Origin: JAHCHG01 sp041745765
Lineage (GTDB): Bacteria; Acidobacteriota; Blastocatellia; Pyrinomonadales; Pyrinomonadaceae
Reading direction: 5' to 3'
Assembly (NCBI GenBank): GCA_041745765.1
Contig: JBGTIH010000048.1
Coordinates: 1-64,000, forward strand
Length of the DNA stretch: 64,000 nucleotides
Shown here: piece after piece, positions 1-10,915 of the stretch
Numbering within the stretch: the first letter of the stretch is position 1
Layout of the letters: every line of letters begins with the position of its first letter
Made by a program: the position numbers and the translations under genes
Notes under the pieces: model-generated
Told to the model about the DNA's origin: nothing
Seen by the model: the letters and a program-made list of their open reading frames with translations, nothing else
Databases searched by the model: none

Positions 1-96
1 GTGACTGACTTTCTCCAAATGCTCCGCTAGATTGGAACAAGTGTAATTGATTGGCGTATTTAACAGATATTCGATATATTGATTTTTAGTTATCAT
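1..96 (-). mobile_element. Transposase N-terminus, cut by left window edge
   Basis: Reverse-strand reading from an ATG at 94-96 stays open for all 32 codons to the window edge. The peptide contains N-Q-Y-I-E-Y-L-L, then N-Y-T-C, then L-A-E-H-L-E, a pattern I associate with the N-terminus of DDE transposases of the IS4/IS701 type (inference from memory). Only the first 32 residues are present, so neither the catalytic residues nor the terminal inverted repeats can be checked. It could also be a relic. Confidence 0.5.
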
Positions 97-112
97 CAGA
101 ACATCTGTTTAA

Positions 113-505
113 TCATATTTTTTCAAAAAGCGAAAGTCCTAATTTATTCATTGTGATTGAATTATCTTCTTTTGATAGTTCAAATGTAAAAAACGAACCT
201 TCGTAAAAAACTAAAATTCCGCTATCTCCATTCTGATCAGGTTGATATTTTATGAATCTGTTGAAGATTGCAAAAAGAAAATCTTCAAAAACAATTTCGG
301 GTACAGCTTGATCAATCCAACCATAGACATATCCTATAACCTCATCCGAACGAAATATTTTACTGAATTCATCAAATTGTAATCTTATAACTTCTTCAAA
401 TCCAAGTTCTTTTTTCAAAAATTCTTTTTTAAGTAATTGGTGTGATTCATATTTACGTTCAATAATTTTCCAGAGAATTTCTATTATTATGTCTTGTTTA
501 TTCAT
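113..505 (-). CDS. Hypothetical 130-aa cytoplasmic protein
   Basis: A 130-residue acidic protein without signal peptide, membrane segment or Cys motifs. I do not recognise the family. Its composition is more AT-rich than the neighbouring metabolic genes and it ends 17 bases from a transposase start, so it may have arrived with that element or be a small immunity/regulatory protein; this is only inference from context. The ATG at 503-505 is the only sensible start. Confidence 0.55.
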   Translation of the reverse strand: MNKQDIIIEILWKIIERKYESHQLLKKEFLKKELGFEEVIRLQFDEFSKIFRSDEVIGYVYGWIDQAVPEIVFEDFLFAIFNRFIKYQPDQNGDSGILVFYEGSFFTFELSKEDNSITMNKLGLSLFEKI

Positions 506-510
506 TATGT

Positions 511-1590
511 TTAATTTGCAAACATTGCATCATCAATTGTTACATTATTTTTCACATCTAAAACTTTGCGCGTCCAACGAATATTCGGGACGGCAAATTT
601 TATTAGCGAAGGCAATTTTACGCCGCCGAAATTTTTATAATCGGCATAATCAACCTGATAAATAAATTCGCCTAAAACAGTCGGAGTCGAAGCCGTGCGG
701 CGAATCAGAAAACCGCTTGTAACGTCGAAAAAGAGTTTTTCCTCATTGTTTTCAGCGGTTCTTCCGACCAATATAAATGCGTCTTTGCCGTTAATTTTCT
801 GAAGCGAATCGAAAATCAGTTCATTATAAACCGCTTTCAGATTCGGATTTGCGAAAATCTGCGCTTCGCGCCTGATTTGTTCGGTTTCATCGGCTTTCAA
901 TTCGATTTCCGCACCGTTTCCCAACTTTAAAACCCGTTCGCCGTCAAAGATTTCTCTCACGACATAATCGCCGTATTGTTTTGACGGATAAACGGTCGTA
1001 ACTGCCATTTTCCCGCCTTTTTGCAAAATTTCTTCCGCTTCGAAAGTCTTTCCGTCAGGTTCGATCCGGCGGGCTTTGATTTGCCGCGAAGTGATCTTCG
1101 CCAGATTTGCTCGTCCGCCCAGAGCCTTTTCGTATTTCGCCAAAATCTCTTCAACGAGAGGTTTGTTTTCAGGCTGCGCGGGGCGCGACGGACGCGTATT
1201 CGGAGTTAAAGCGATTGCGCTTCGCGGCACGGGAAAGCCTTGATGACAGGTGTTGCAATTGATTTCGGGGCGACCGTCGAAATATTTTTCGTTGAGTTCA
1301 AAGGTCATTTCGATCATTCTTCGCGTCGTATCTTTATGCTCAAAGCCTTCCTTTTCAAAATCGCTCACGTTTGAAGCGTGACAAAACGCACAATTCACAC
1401 CCAAACTCGCCGACATCATATTCATCACCTTGCCCAACTGATCGGCAGGCATTTCATTTAAAACCTTGATGCTTTTGAACTTCTGTCCGGCGGTTTCGAT
1501 TTGGGTTTGCGTTTCACCTTTGGAAACGAAAAAAAAAGACGCAAAAATCACAAATGTAAAGATTAATATGAGTTTAATTTTTGATCTCAT
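511..1590 (-). CDS. Diheme c-type cytochrome, reaction-centre cytochrome subunit family
   Basis: Exported c-type cytochrome. I prefer the ATG at 1588-1590 over the upstream in-frame ATG at 1641, because the 17 residues between them come from a simple AT-rich repeat and the N-terminus at 1590 is a clean signal sequence (K-rich start, then a hydrophobic stretch). Two heme-binding motifs are visible, CAFCH near residue 67 and CNTCH near residue 112. The spacing and surrounding residues (M-N-M-M before the first motif) match the 'photosynthetic reaction centre cytochrome c subunit family' known from Acidobacteria. No photosynthesis genes are near, so the name is historical. After a Pro-rich linker, roughly residues 145-359 form a beta-rich domain of the LolA-like lipoprotein-sorting kind. 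Likely a periplasmic electron carrier of unknown partner. Confidence 0.8.
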   Translation of the reverse strand: MRSKIKLILIFTFVIFASFFFVSKGETQTQIETAGQKFKSIKVLNEMPADQLGKVMNMMSASLGVNCAFCHASNVSDFEKEGFEHKDTTRRMIEMTFELNEKYFDGRPEINCNTCHQGFPVPRSAIALTPNTRPSRPAQPENKPLVEEILAKYEKALGGRANLAKITSRQIKARRIEPDGKTFEAEEILQKGGKMAVTTVYPSKQYGDYVVREIFDGERVLKLGNGAEIELKADETEQIRREAQIFANPNLKAVYNELIFDSLQKINGKDAFILVGRTAENNEEKLFFDVTSGFLIRRTASTPTVLGEFIYQVDYADYKNFGGVKLPSLIKFAVPNIRWTRKVLDVKNNVTIDDAMFAN

Positions 1591-1604
1591 AAGATGAAAA
1601 ATGC

Positions 1605-1648
1605 AATAAAATAAATCCAAAATCCAAAATCTAAAATCCAAAATTAAA
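1605..1648. repeat. Degenerate AAAATCC-type simple repeat
   Basis: A run of near-identical 7-9 base units (aaaatccaa, aaaatctaa) fills the space between the cytochrome and mmsA. It belongs to the same class of short degenerate repeats as those near 30.30, 33.46 and 33.74 kb. It is probably neutral filler but creates a spurious N-terminal extension of the cytochrome ORF. Confidence 0.6.
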
Positions 1649-3115
1649 TTAGCTCATCCAATTCACGCCAGCTTCCGCGTTCCATTTGGTCGTTGTTTTC
1701 TTGAGTTTCGTCCAAAATTCGATCGAACTTTTACCCGTTATATCGTTTGCGCCGAAGCGCGATTCGTTCCAGCCGCCGAATGAAAACGGTTCGCGCGGAA
1801 CGGGAACGCCGATATTTACGCCGATCATTCCTGCCGAAGCGTGTTCCATCACATAACGCGCCGCACCGCCCGATTGCGTGAAAACGGAAGCCGCGTTGCC
1901 GTAAGGATTTGCGTTTTCGATCTTTAAAGCTTCGTCCAGATTTTCGGTGCGCATAATCGAAATTACCGGACCGAAAATTTCTTCGGTCGCCACCGACATT
2001 TCGGGCGTAACGAAATCAATCACCGTCGCCCCGACGTAAGTGCCGTTTTCCTTGCCCGCGACAACTGCATTTCTGCCGTCAACCAAAATGCGTGCGCCGT
2101 CTTTTTCGGCTTCCGAAATGTAGTTTTCGATGCGTTCCTTTGCCGTTTTTGAAATCACCGCGCCTAAATTTACTCCCGGAATTACTTTTCGCGCCTCAAT
2201 GCAAATTTGGTCAATGATCGAATCAACATTCCCGACCGCCAGCATCGCCGAAGCCGCCATACATCTTTGACCGGCGCAGCCAGACATTGACGCGGTTACA
2301 TTCGTTGCCGTCATCTGCGGATTCGCGTCCGGCAAAACGAACAGATGATTTTTCGCGCCGCCCAAAGCAATGCAGCGTTTTAGATTGTGTGTCGCCGCTC
2401 TGTAAACAATTTTCGCTACATTCGTCGAACCGACAAAACTGACCGCTTCAATATCCGCGTGAGCGCAGATTCCTTCGACGATTTCTTTTCCGCCGTTGAT
2501 GATATTAAAAACGCCGTCGGGAAGTCCTGCTTCATTTAATAATTCCGCCATTTTCACGACCGAAAGCGGAACTAATTCCGAAGGCTTCATAATCATCGTA
2601 TTGCCGAGAACAAGCGCATTCGGCATCGTCCAATTCGGCACCATCAGCGGGAAATTAAACGGCACGATTGAAGCGACAACACCGATCGGAAAATGTTCCG
2701 TGCGGCATTCAACGCCCTTTGACACTTCCAGAATCTCGCCCGACACAAGCTGCGGCATCGAACAGGCAAATTCTGTAAGTTCAATAGATTTTTCGACTTC
2801 CGCTCGCGCTTCGTCATAAGTTTTGCCGTTTTCTTCAGAAACAAGCGCGGTCAATTCATCAAGGTTTTTCTCTAATAAATACCTGTATTTGAAAAATACC
2901 TGCACGCGTTCTTTGATCGGCGTTTTGCTCCAAGACTCGAAAGCGTTTTTCGCCGATTCGACCGCTTCATTTAATTCTTGGGCGGTTGACATCGGAACTT
3001 TTGAGAGCAAATTTCCATCAAGCGGCGAAGTTATATCTAAACTTTCTGCCGAATCGCTTTCGACAAACTTTCCATCGTAATAATTTTTAACTTTTTCGTA
3101 TTTCATAATTTCCAT
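1649..3115 (-). CDS. mmsA: CoA-acylating (methyl)malonate-semialdehyde dehydrogenase
   Basis: Cytoplasmic NAD-dependent aldehyde dehydrogenase that converts malonate semialdehyde or methylmalonate semialdehyde plus CoA to acetyl-CoA or propionyl-CoA with loss of CO2. It is full length for the family (488 aa). The family-specific catalytic motif G-C-A-G-Q-R-C-M is present with the nucleophile at C285, and the upstream P-F-N-F-P cofactor region is intact. In valine catabolism it acts on methylmalonate semialdehyde; in reductive pyrimidine degradation it removes the product of beta-alanine transamination. The NCS1 nucleobase permease next door, and dihydropyrimidinase and an omega-aminotransferase within 16 kb, favour the pyrimidine role (inference). 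An ATG nine bases further in is an equally good start. Confidence 0.92.
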   Translation of the reverse strand: MEIMKYEKVKNYYDGKFVESDSAESLDITSPLDGNLLSKVPMSTAQELNEAVESAKNAFESWSKTPIKERVQVFFKYRYLLEKNLDELTALVSEENGKTYDEARAEVEKSIELTEFACSMPQLVSGEILEVSKGVECRTEHFPIGVVASIVPFNFPLMVPNWTMPNALVLGNTMIMKPSELVPLSVVKMAELLNEAGLPDGVFNIINGGKEIVEGICAHADIEAVSFVGSTNVAKIVYRAATHNLKRCIALGGAKNHLFVLPDANPQMTATNVTASMSGCAGQRCMAASAMLAVGNVDSIIDQICIEARKVIPGVNLGAVISKTAKERIENYISEAEKDGARILVDGRNAVVAGKENGTYVGATVIDFVTPEMSVATEEIFGPVISIMRTENLDEALKIENANPYGNAASVFTQSGGAARYVMEHASAGMIGVNIGVPVPREPFSFGGWNESRFGANDITGKSSIEFWTKLKKTTTKWNAEAGVNWMS

Positions 3116-3181
3116 CTTTGTCGTTGCTTATACGGATTTATTTAAGGGTTAATTTTTTTGTAATAATCGCATTCGCGAAAT

Positions 3182-3634
3182 TCAAACATTTACCTCGGAA
3201 TGCTCGCATGGCAAATTATTGACATAGTTCATTACTTCCTGAAGATTAACTACTTTTGAAGGAATCAGCCACGCAGTCGAACCATCCTTAAAATGAATTT
3301 CGGTGCGCCACAGCATTTTTTTATTCATTGCCGGATTATGTCTCAGCTGATTGACCACGCGGCTCAAATCCGTCCACATAAATTGTTTTCCATCGTTTCG
3401 AGTAAGTCCCTCACTTGTAAAAGTTTTGACCGACTTCGAGTAACCTTTTAATACCAGCCATATGACAAAGCCGAAAGTAATCAAAAGCATTGCTCCGAGT
3501 CCTAATGGCGCGACCTTGAAATTGTTCAAAACACTGCTGATAATCAGCCCTAAAGCTGCTGGAACGAAAAATAATCCGAGCAATACGGACAAAATAAACG
3601 GCATTTTACTTGTCTTCACATTTAGTTCATTCAT
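3182..3634 (-). CDS. Two-TM membrane protein, function unknown
   Basis: 150-residue protein with two hydrophobic segments (about residues 11-33 and 42-62) followed by a soluble domain of about 85 residues that alternates short beta-like stretches (W-R-T-E-I-H-F-K-D-G), reminiscent of bacterial PH-like domains. It ends with a short acidic tail. It starts 16 bases downstream of the NCS1 permease stop, so the two are probably cotranscribed. I cannot assign a function. Confidence 0.7.
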   Translation of the reverse strand: MNELNVKTSKMPFILSVLLGLFFVPAALGLIISSVLNNFKVAPLGLGAMLLITFGFVIWLVLKGYSKSVKTFTSEGLTRNDGKQFMWTDLSRVVNQLRHNPAMNKKMLWRTEIHFKDGSTAWLIPSKVVNLQEVMNYVNNLPCEHSEVNV

Positions 3635-3649
3635 TTTTCTTACTCCTGT

Positions 3650-5176
<1,527 letters not shown>

Positions 5177-5295
5177 AATTTTTTAGTCCCGGACTTGCTT
5201 AAAATATTCGCGCAGGAATTCTCGTGTCATTAAATTTACGTTATCCGTTTTGCGAATATAACAGCAGTTTGGGTTAGTATTTTCTCAAAATAGTC

Positions 5296-5736
5296 CTAAG
5301 GCAAAAAGCCGAGTAGGAGCAGCCCGACATAGCCGGTCAGAGCTGAAATGGAAAGCAGACATATAGCCACCGCAGCCGTTACCAGATTTCTTTCGATTCC
5401 TTTGGTCAAAAACATTGTATCTTTGGAAAACCCGACCAATCCCAAAGCCTTGCCGGCAGCCAGAAATCCCATAGGCGCAAGAATAATGGCAAATGTCAAA
5501 AAGTAATATGCGTTCGCATTGCTGTTTTTCTGCCGATTCTGCCTCCCGCCGTGATCGCGGGATGGCAGTATTTCGTTTATGTCATCCAGAAGTTTTTGGG
5601 ATTTGTATTTGCTTTCACGTTTTTCGCGGATTTGGTCGGTCATCATATAACCGACGAAAAACATCCCGCCGGCAAACAGCAAACTAAGCATCAGCGGAAG
5701 CAGGCTAACTAAAATTTTTTGTTTTTCAGACAGCAT
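5296..5736 (-). CDS. Small membrane protein, three TM segments
   Basis: 146 residues with hydrophobic segments at about 8-32, 75-100 and 118-142, separated by a basic, charged loop (R-E-K-R-E-S-K-Y-K-S-Q). No family recognised. It lies downstream of the TonB-like lipoprotein gene (22-base gap), suggesting a two-gene transcript. Confidence 0.65.
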   Translation of the reverse strand: MLSEKQKILVSLLPLMLSLLFAGGMFFVGYMMTDQIREKRESKYKSQKLLDDINEILPSRDHGGRQNRQKNSNANAYYFLTFAIILAPMGFLAAGKALGLVGFSKDTMFLTKGIERNLVTAAVAICLLSISALTGYVGLLLLGFLP

Positions 5737-5758
5737 ATTCGTTTACCTTTATAAAACT

Positions 5759-6655
5759 TTAATCGTGTGTAAAGTTATAGACGATCGTCCCTTCAACTCG
5801 AACGGGTTTGCCGCTTAAAATCGTCGGTTTGAATTTCGCCGCGCGCGCCGCCGCCATCGCAGAAGCGCGAAGCATCGGATGACCGCTAATCGCTTCCGCC
5901 GACACGACATCGCCGTTTTCGTCAACCGTTACCCGCACATTGACCGCGCCGTCAGCGCGAACCGCTTTCGCCGCCGGGGAATAAACCGGCTTCGGCAGAT
6001 TGACGGCTTTTCCGTTAATAACGCCGCCGGAGATGGTTTTTACATCGCCGGGTTTTATAGGTATCGAATCGGCTTTTTCATTTTTCGGACGCTTGATTAG
6101 AAGACCGTCGTCGCGTTTTTCACGAACAACAGGGGCAAGAGGGAAGTTTCTCTCGTCTATATCGAGTTCGATTTGGTCGAAACCTGCGTCGCGAAAGTCG
6201 TCAACCAATTTCTCGAAATCTTCGATGAAGATATTTTTCGCGTTGTATTCGTCAATGTAATTTTGATACGCGGGCAAGGTGATTTTTTTATAAACGTCGT
6301 TCGTCCCTTCGATTAAAACGCCTTCTTCCTCGCGTCTTTTGAAAATTTCAGAGAGAAGTGTCGCCATTTCGTCAAAGCTGTCGCAATACTGTATATTAAG
6401 CAGAAAATCATCGTTTCGGTTTGAAAATTTGACGTGCAAAATCAGAGGATTCGGCTTTTCCGTCGGAGCGGCGGGCGCAAGTTTAACGCCCTTTGAAATA
6501 AGCCTTTCCTCAAGCGTCTCTTTGGTGATGGCGGTCGTTTTTATTTCGCTCTTCGTTTCGATTGTTTCGTCGTTTTTTAAAAATTTACAGCCGAAACCGA
6601 CTGTGAAAATTATCGTCAAAACGAAAAAATGTTGCCATACTTTGTTTCTTTGCAT
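5759..6655 (-). CDS. Lipoprotein with C-terminal TonB domain
   Basis: 298-residue envelope protein. The N-terminus is a lipoprotein signal with lipobox F-G-C (C23), unusual for TonB, which is normally anchored by an inner-membrane helix. The C-terminal 90 residues form a TonB_C-type domain: G-G-V-I-N-G-K-A, then P-x-Y-S-P-A-A-K-A, R-A-D-G-A-V-N-V-R-V-T-V-D-E-N-G-D-V, A-A-A-R-A-A-K-F-K-P and a final V-E-G-T-I-V-Y-N-F. The middle region (about residues 40-190) is unassigned. Without an inner-membrane anchor it is unlikely to transduce proton-motive force, so a structural or sensory role is possible (inference). Confidence 0.75.
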   Translation of the reverse strand: MQRNKVWQHFFVLTIIFTVGFGCKFLKNDETIETKSEIKTTAITKETLEERLISKGVKLAPAAPTEKPNPLILHVKFSNRNDDFLLNIQYCDSFDEMATLLSEIFKRREEEGVLIEGTNDVYKKITLPAYQNYIDEYNAKNIFIEDFEKLVDDFRDAGFDQIELDIDERNFPLAPVVREKRDDGLLIKRPKNEKADSIPIKPGDVKTISGGVINGKAVNLPKPVYSPAAKAVRADGAVNVRVTVDENGDVVSAEAISGHPMLRASAMAAARAAKFKPTILSGKPVRVEGTIVYNFTHD

Positions 6656-6768
6656 TTATTTGAATTCTCTTTTTTATTTCAAGATTGATTTTATCGTAAT
6701 AATCAAAATCAGTAACATATTTTTTTTTTAGTTCAATTTCTTCGTGTTTACCTCGTGTTCTTGCGTGG

Positions 6769-9700
6769 TTAAATTTCTTTAATCAAAGCCAGCAGATCGT
6801 CCGCCGAAAGTTTTCCGCTCGAATCCGTTCCGTCCAAAAGGCTGTCAGCCAAATCGCGTTTGGTTTCGTGGAGTTTGAGGATTTTTTCTTCGACCGTATC
6901 TTCCGTAACCAGACGATAGACGGTAACGGGACGCATTTGCCCGATGCGGTGGGCGCGGTCGGTCGCCTGATCTTCGACCGCCGGATTCCACCACGGATCG
7001 AGATGAATCACATAATCCGCCGCCGTCAGATTCAAACCCGTTCCGCCCGCTTTCAAACTGATCAAAAATACGTCGCCCGCGCCGCGCTGAAATTCGTCAA
7101 TTCTTTCCTGACGAATATGCGGCGGCGTGCTGCCGTCGAGATATTGATAGGAAATTCCTTTTTTGTCCAGATAATCTTTGACGATTTGCAGATGTTTGAC
7201 GAATTGGCTGAAAACCAACGCTTTATGTTTATTTTCGAGCAATTCTTCCAGAGTTTCGCCGAAAAGTTCGAGTTTTGAACTCGCTAAATTAACATTTTCA
7301 TTAACGAGTTTCGGATGACAGCACGCCAGGCGCAAACGCGTTAATTCGGCTAAAATGCGAAACCGTTTGTCTTTCGCTTCGCCGTCCTGAGATTCGATTC
7401 TTTCTAATGCTTCGCGGCGGATCGCTTCATAAAAAGCGCGTTCTGCTTCGGACATTTCGACCGTCAGCATAATCTCTGTTTTTGCCGGAAGATCGTCTAA
7501 AACCTGATTTTTGCGCCGTCTCAAAACGAACGGCGTAATTAACTTTTGCAGTGTCCGGCGTGCCGTTTCGTCTTTGTTTTTCTCGATCGGCAGGGCGAAT
7601 TTTTCATTGAAAAATTCGTGGCTGCCAAGAAGTCCGGGATTAGCGAAATTAAACAAATTCCAGAGTTCGCCGAGATGATTTTCAATCGGCGTTCCGGTAG
7701 TGATCAAACGGAAATCGCCTTTCAGATTCATCACCGTTTTTGACCGTTTGGTCGCACGGTTTTTTATTGCCTGCGCTTCGTCCAAAACGATTGTCGCAAA
7801 ATTTTGACTCGTGAAAAGTTCTTCTTCGAGCTGCAAAAGGCTATAGCTCGTTACTAAAACGTCGTATTTTCCGAGAGCCTCGACCTGGCGGTGGCGGTCG
7901 CCTTCGCCGAACATTTGAAATTTCAAGGTCGGCGCAAAACGCAGCGCTTCCTTGACCCAATTGCGGCAAACGCTGACCGGCGCAACGACCAACGCCGCGC
8001 CTTTTTCGGCTCTTTCGACCAGAATTGCCAATGCCATTAAAGTTTTCCCAAGCCCCATGTCGTCCGCCAGACACGCGCCGACTCCCCAATGTGCAAGGCG
8101 CGAAAGCCATTCGTAGCCGTCAATCTGATACGGACGCAGATCGGCTTCAAATGTGGCGGGAAGTTCGGGAACGAATTTTTGTGCCGATTTGATCTTTTCG
8201 AGATGCGTTTTCCACGCTTTGTCGGCTTTGAAATTTTCGAGTTCTTCGGAGAATTCCTCCAAAATTCCCGAACGCAGATTGTGCAAACGGTTTTTGTTGT
8301 CTAAAACGCCGCTCAGCATTTGCAGATGTTTTCGCAGTTTTTCGGTGATCGCAATAAATTGCCCGTCGGAAAGTTCGACAAAATTGTTGTTTGTCTGACC
8401 GATGATCTCATTAAGCTGCTTCATCGAAAGCACGAGGTCTTCGCTGACTTTCGCTTTTCCGTCAATCTCAAACCAATTGTTTTTGCCTTTGACGACCATC
8501 GAGAAATTGTCGAATCCGATATTTCCGAGCAACTTTAATTTTTGTCCTTTGGTCCATTCGACGACGAGCTTTTCGAGCTTTCGCGGCGTTTCGAGTTCGA
8601 GCATCGCCGTCAGACATTTTTCCGTGTCGGCTAAATCCCATTCGTAATTCGGGCTTTCATATTCGGCTAAAAACGGGCAGAGGTCTTCAATTTCATCGAG
8701 CAGTTTTCGTTCGTTTTTAAGATTTCGCTTGGTTCGCGTTCTGATTCCGTCAACATCGGCGATGACCGATTCCGAGCCTTTTCCGGGCTTGAAATACGGC
8801 GCAACCGTGCCGAACGGTTTGACGAAAAATTCGAGATGAAAACCTTCGCCTGCCGGAGTAATCAGCGCATGAATGCGGTTTTCGGCTTCGATGGAAGGCA
8901 GATTTTCAAAATGTTCTTCGAGATCGCTCTGAATCGCCAGTTTGGTCGAAAGCGGCTGAATCGCCTTCAGAAGTTTTTCGCGCCCTGCCGCCGGAATTCG
9001 TAACTTGTTTGATTTCAGCGAATTGGCGATTTCAACGTGATGTTTTGAAATATTCAAAACCTTATAACGCGTTTCGGTTTCTTTCTGAACGATGATTCCT
9101 TCATCGGAAAATTTCGTGTCGAACGAAAGTTCGAGATCGTCTTTGATCTCTTTGATAACCAGAGCCGGTTCGCCTGTATTTAAGTGAACATTGATGTTCG
9201 GGTTTTTCATCAAAAACAAATACGGATGTTCGACGAGTGCTGCCAGGGCTTTATCCCAAAGAAAATCATACTGGTAATTGCCGTAAGAATAATAATCGGA
9301 ATACTTTTTCATCGCGTTTTTGATGACTAAGGAATCCTGTTCGGTGAGATTTTTCACGTCGCGTTCGAACAATCTTTTGAGCGCGACATTGCGCCCGTTC
9401 GTCCAGCCCGTTTTGCTGAATTTTTGCTCGACGGGCTGGATTTGCTTATGGTCGAAATCGAGCAGCCACGCTACGCGCGTTTCGTTGATCTGCGCTTTAT
9501 CCGCGCTTTTTCCCTGAACCTGTCCGGCGATCATTATCAAAGTATTCAGCGCGCGTTCCCAATCTTCGATCTTCGGAATAATGTTTCCGACCGGAGCGAA
9601 TCCGAGTTTGTTTTGCAGTTTTTCGGCGGTTTCTTTGGCTTCGGCATTTGAGGCATTCTTTGAAGATAGAAGATTGGCAATTTCCATCTCAGTCCATCGG

Positions 9701-10884
9701 AAACCTAAAAATCTGTTCGTTTGTTCAAACGCCGCTACAAATTTCGGGCTTTCTAAATCGGGAATAATTGTGGCAACCAAAATTTGTAGAAATTTCTTGA
9801 TAAAATTATTCGAACCCATTTGCGAATATGCACTTTCCGCTAAATTATTATTATTTTTTATGAAATGAGAAATTGATTTTATGGCGAGATATGCGCTTAA
9901 TTTGGGATAATTTTTCAATCCGAATGCGCTGTAATCTTCGGCAAATGCGTGAAATTTCGCTTCATTGGTTTTCTGCAGCGCGAGAGCGTAGAAAAACATC
10001 TGCCAATTGGAGGGAAAGCCCTTTCTTTTGCGAAACAGACTGCGCCAGAGCTTTATCGCTTCTTCGTAAAATTTAACGGCTCTGGCAAAATCTTTTTCTA
10101 AAAATGAGATTGTCCCGAGAGCCAATATCTGTCCGAGATTTTTCGGCTCACCGATGAGTATTTTTGCTTCGGGGAGTTCGCCCTTGAGAATCAATTCATC
10201 AATTTTGCACCCCAAAATAATCGGAAAATCGTCTAATTTATGCGTATTGACGAAATCCCAGAGCTCTTCGTTTCTTTCGCCGTTTTCGAGAGCTTTATCA
10301 AATAAATGCGGCAAAATATCGGCTTGAAACTTCCGGTCGAATTCGGCGAGAAATTCATTTTGAAACGGGTTTGAAAAAATCTGTATAAGAATATCAACAG
10401 CCTGATTATTTAATTCGAATTCATTGATTTGCCGCAGAATCTCCGCCGTTTTTTCCGTCTGTTTTTGATAAATGCTCAGCCGGTAATCGCGCAGAATCCG
10501 CATTTTTCTCCGTTCCCGATCATACCAACCCGAATATTCGCTCAGATTGAAATTTGTCTGAATTACCGCAACAGTTTCATCAAACCAATCTTCCGGAACC
10601 GCTTCGCGAATAAAAAATTCTTTTAGAGCGGGACTGGAAATCTGAAACCCCGTTCCCCAGGATTCCTTCGAATCCGCCAAAATTCCCTTATGAATCAAAG
10701 AATTTCGCAAAAGCGAAACATACTGCGCCGAATAAGCTTTGCCTTCGGGCGTTTTCAGTTCGAGCACCTTTAATAATCTTTGAAAATTTTGCGCCGTAAT
10801 ATGCTCCCAAAAAATCGAAAGGCTTTGCAGAATCCTTCGCTCATTCGGCGAAATTCTGCTTAGTTTTTGTTCAAAATTTATCAT
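6769..10884 (-). CDS. SNF2-family DNA helicase/translocase
   Basis: A 1371-residue cytoplasmic ATPase. The C-terminal ~480 residues carry the two-lobed SNF2 motor: motif I D-D-M-G-L-G-K-T (K947), motif II D-E-A-Q (D1035), motif III T-G-T-P-I-E-N, V-L-R-R-R-K linker, motif V D-V-F-L-I-S-L-K-A-G-G-T-G-L-N-L and motif VI D-R-A-H-R-I-G-Q. About 900 N-terminal residues precede it: an all-alpha, TPR-like region and then a beta-rich region comparable to the 'SNF2 helicase associated' section of bacterial HelZ/RapA-like proteins. It should translocate on double-stranded DNA and remodel protein-DNA or polymerase complexes. Its upstream neighbour on the same strand, 31 bases away, is a multi-repeat DNA-binding protein, so the two may act together (inference). 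Confidence 0.88.
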   Translation of the reverse strand: MINFEQKLSRISPNERRILQSLSIFWEHITAQNFQRLLKVLELKTPEGKAYSAQYVSLLRNSLIHKGILADSKESWGTGFQISSPALKEFFIREAVPEDWFDETVAVIQTNFNLSEYSGWYDRERRKMRILRDYRLSIYQKQTEKTAEILRQINEFELNNQAVDILIQIFSNPFQNEFLAEFDRKFQADILPHLFDKALENGERNEELWDFVNTHKLDDFPIILGCKIDELILKGELPEAKILIGEPKNLGQILALGTISFLEKDFARAVKFYEEAIKLWRSLFRKRKGFPSNWQMFFYALALQKTNEAKFHAFAEDYSAFGLKNYPKLSAYLAIKSISHFIKNNNNLAESAYSQMGSNNFIKKFLQILVATIIPDLESPKFVAAFEQTNRFLGFRWTEMEIANLLSSKNASNAEAKETAEKLQNKLGFAPVGNIIPKIEDWERALNTLIMIAGQVQGKSADKAQINETRVAWLLDFDHKQIQPVEQKFSKTGWTNGRNVALKRLFERDVKNLTEQDSLVIKNAMKKYSDYYSYGNYQYDFLWDKALAALVEHPYLFLMKNPNINVHLNTGEPALVIKEIKDDLELSFDTKFSDEGIIVQKETETRYKVLNISKHHVEIANSLKSNKLRIPAAGREKLLKAIQPLSTKLAIQSDLEEHFENLPSIEAENRIHALITPAGEGFHLEFFVKPFGTVAPYFKPGKGSESVIADVDGIRTRTKRNLKNERKLLDEIEDLCPFLAEYESPNYEWDLADTEKCLTAMLELETPRKLEKLVVEWTKGQKLKLLGNIGFDNFSMVVKGKNNWFEIDGKAKVSEDLVLSMKQLNEIIGQTNNNFVELSDGQFIAITEKLRKHLQMLSGVLDNKNRLHNLRSGILEEFSEELENFKADKAWKTHLEKIKSAQKFVPELPATFEADLRPYQIDGYEWLSRLAHWGVGACLADDMGLGKTLMALAILVERAEKGAALVVAPVSVCRNWVKEALRFAPTLKFQMFGEGDRHRQVEALGKYDVLVTSYSLLQLEEELFTSQNFATIVLDEAQAIKNRATKRSKTVMNLKGDFRLITTGTPIENHLGELWNLFNFANPGLLGSHEFFNEKFALPIEKNKDETARRTLQKLITPFVLRRRKNQVLDDLPAKTEIMLTVEMSEAERAFYEAIRREALERIESQDGEAKDKRFRILAELTRLRLACCHPKLVNENVNLASSKLELFGETLEELLENKHKALVFSQFVKHLQIVKDYLDKKGISYQYLDGSTPPHIRQERIDEFQRGAGDVFLISLKAGGTGLNLTAADYVIHLDPWWNPAVEDQATDRAHRIGQMRPVTVYRLVTEDTVEEKILKLHETKRDLADSLLDGTDSSGKLSADDLLALIKEI

Positions 10885-10915
10885 AAATTCTTCTTTTTAT
10901 TTGTTAACTTCAAGT

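Noticed and set aside
511..1590. Photosynthesis operon
   Set aside because: The cytochrome belongs to a family named after reaction centres, but no reaction-centre, pigment or antenna genes occur in the window.
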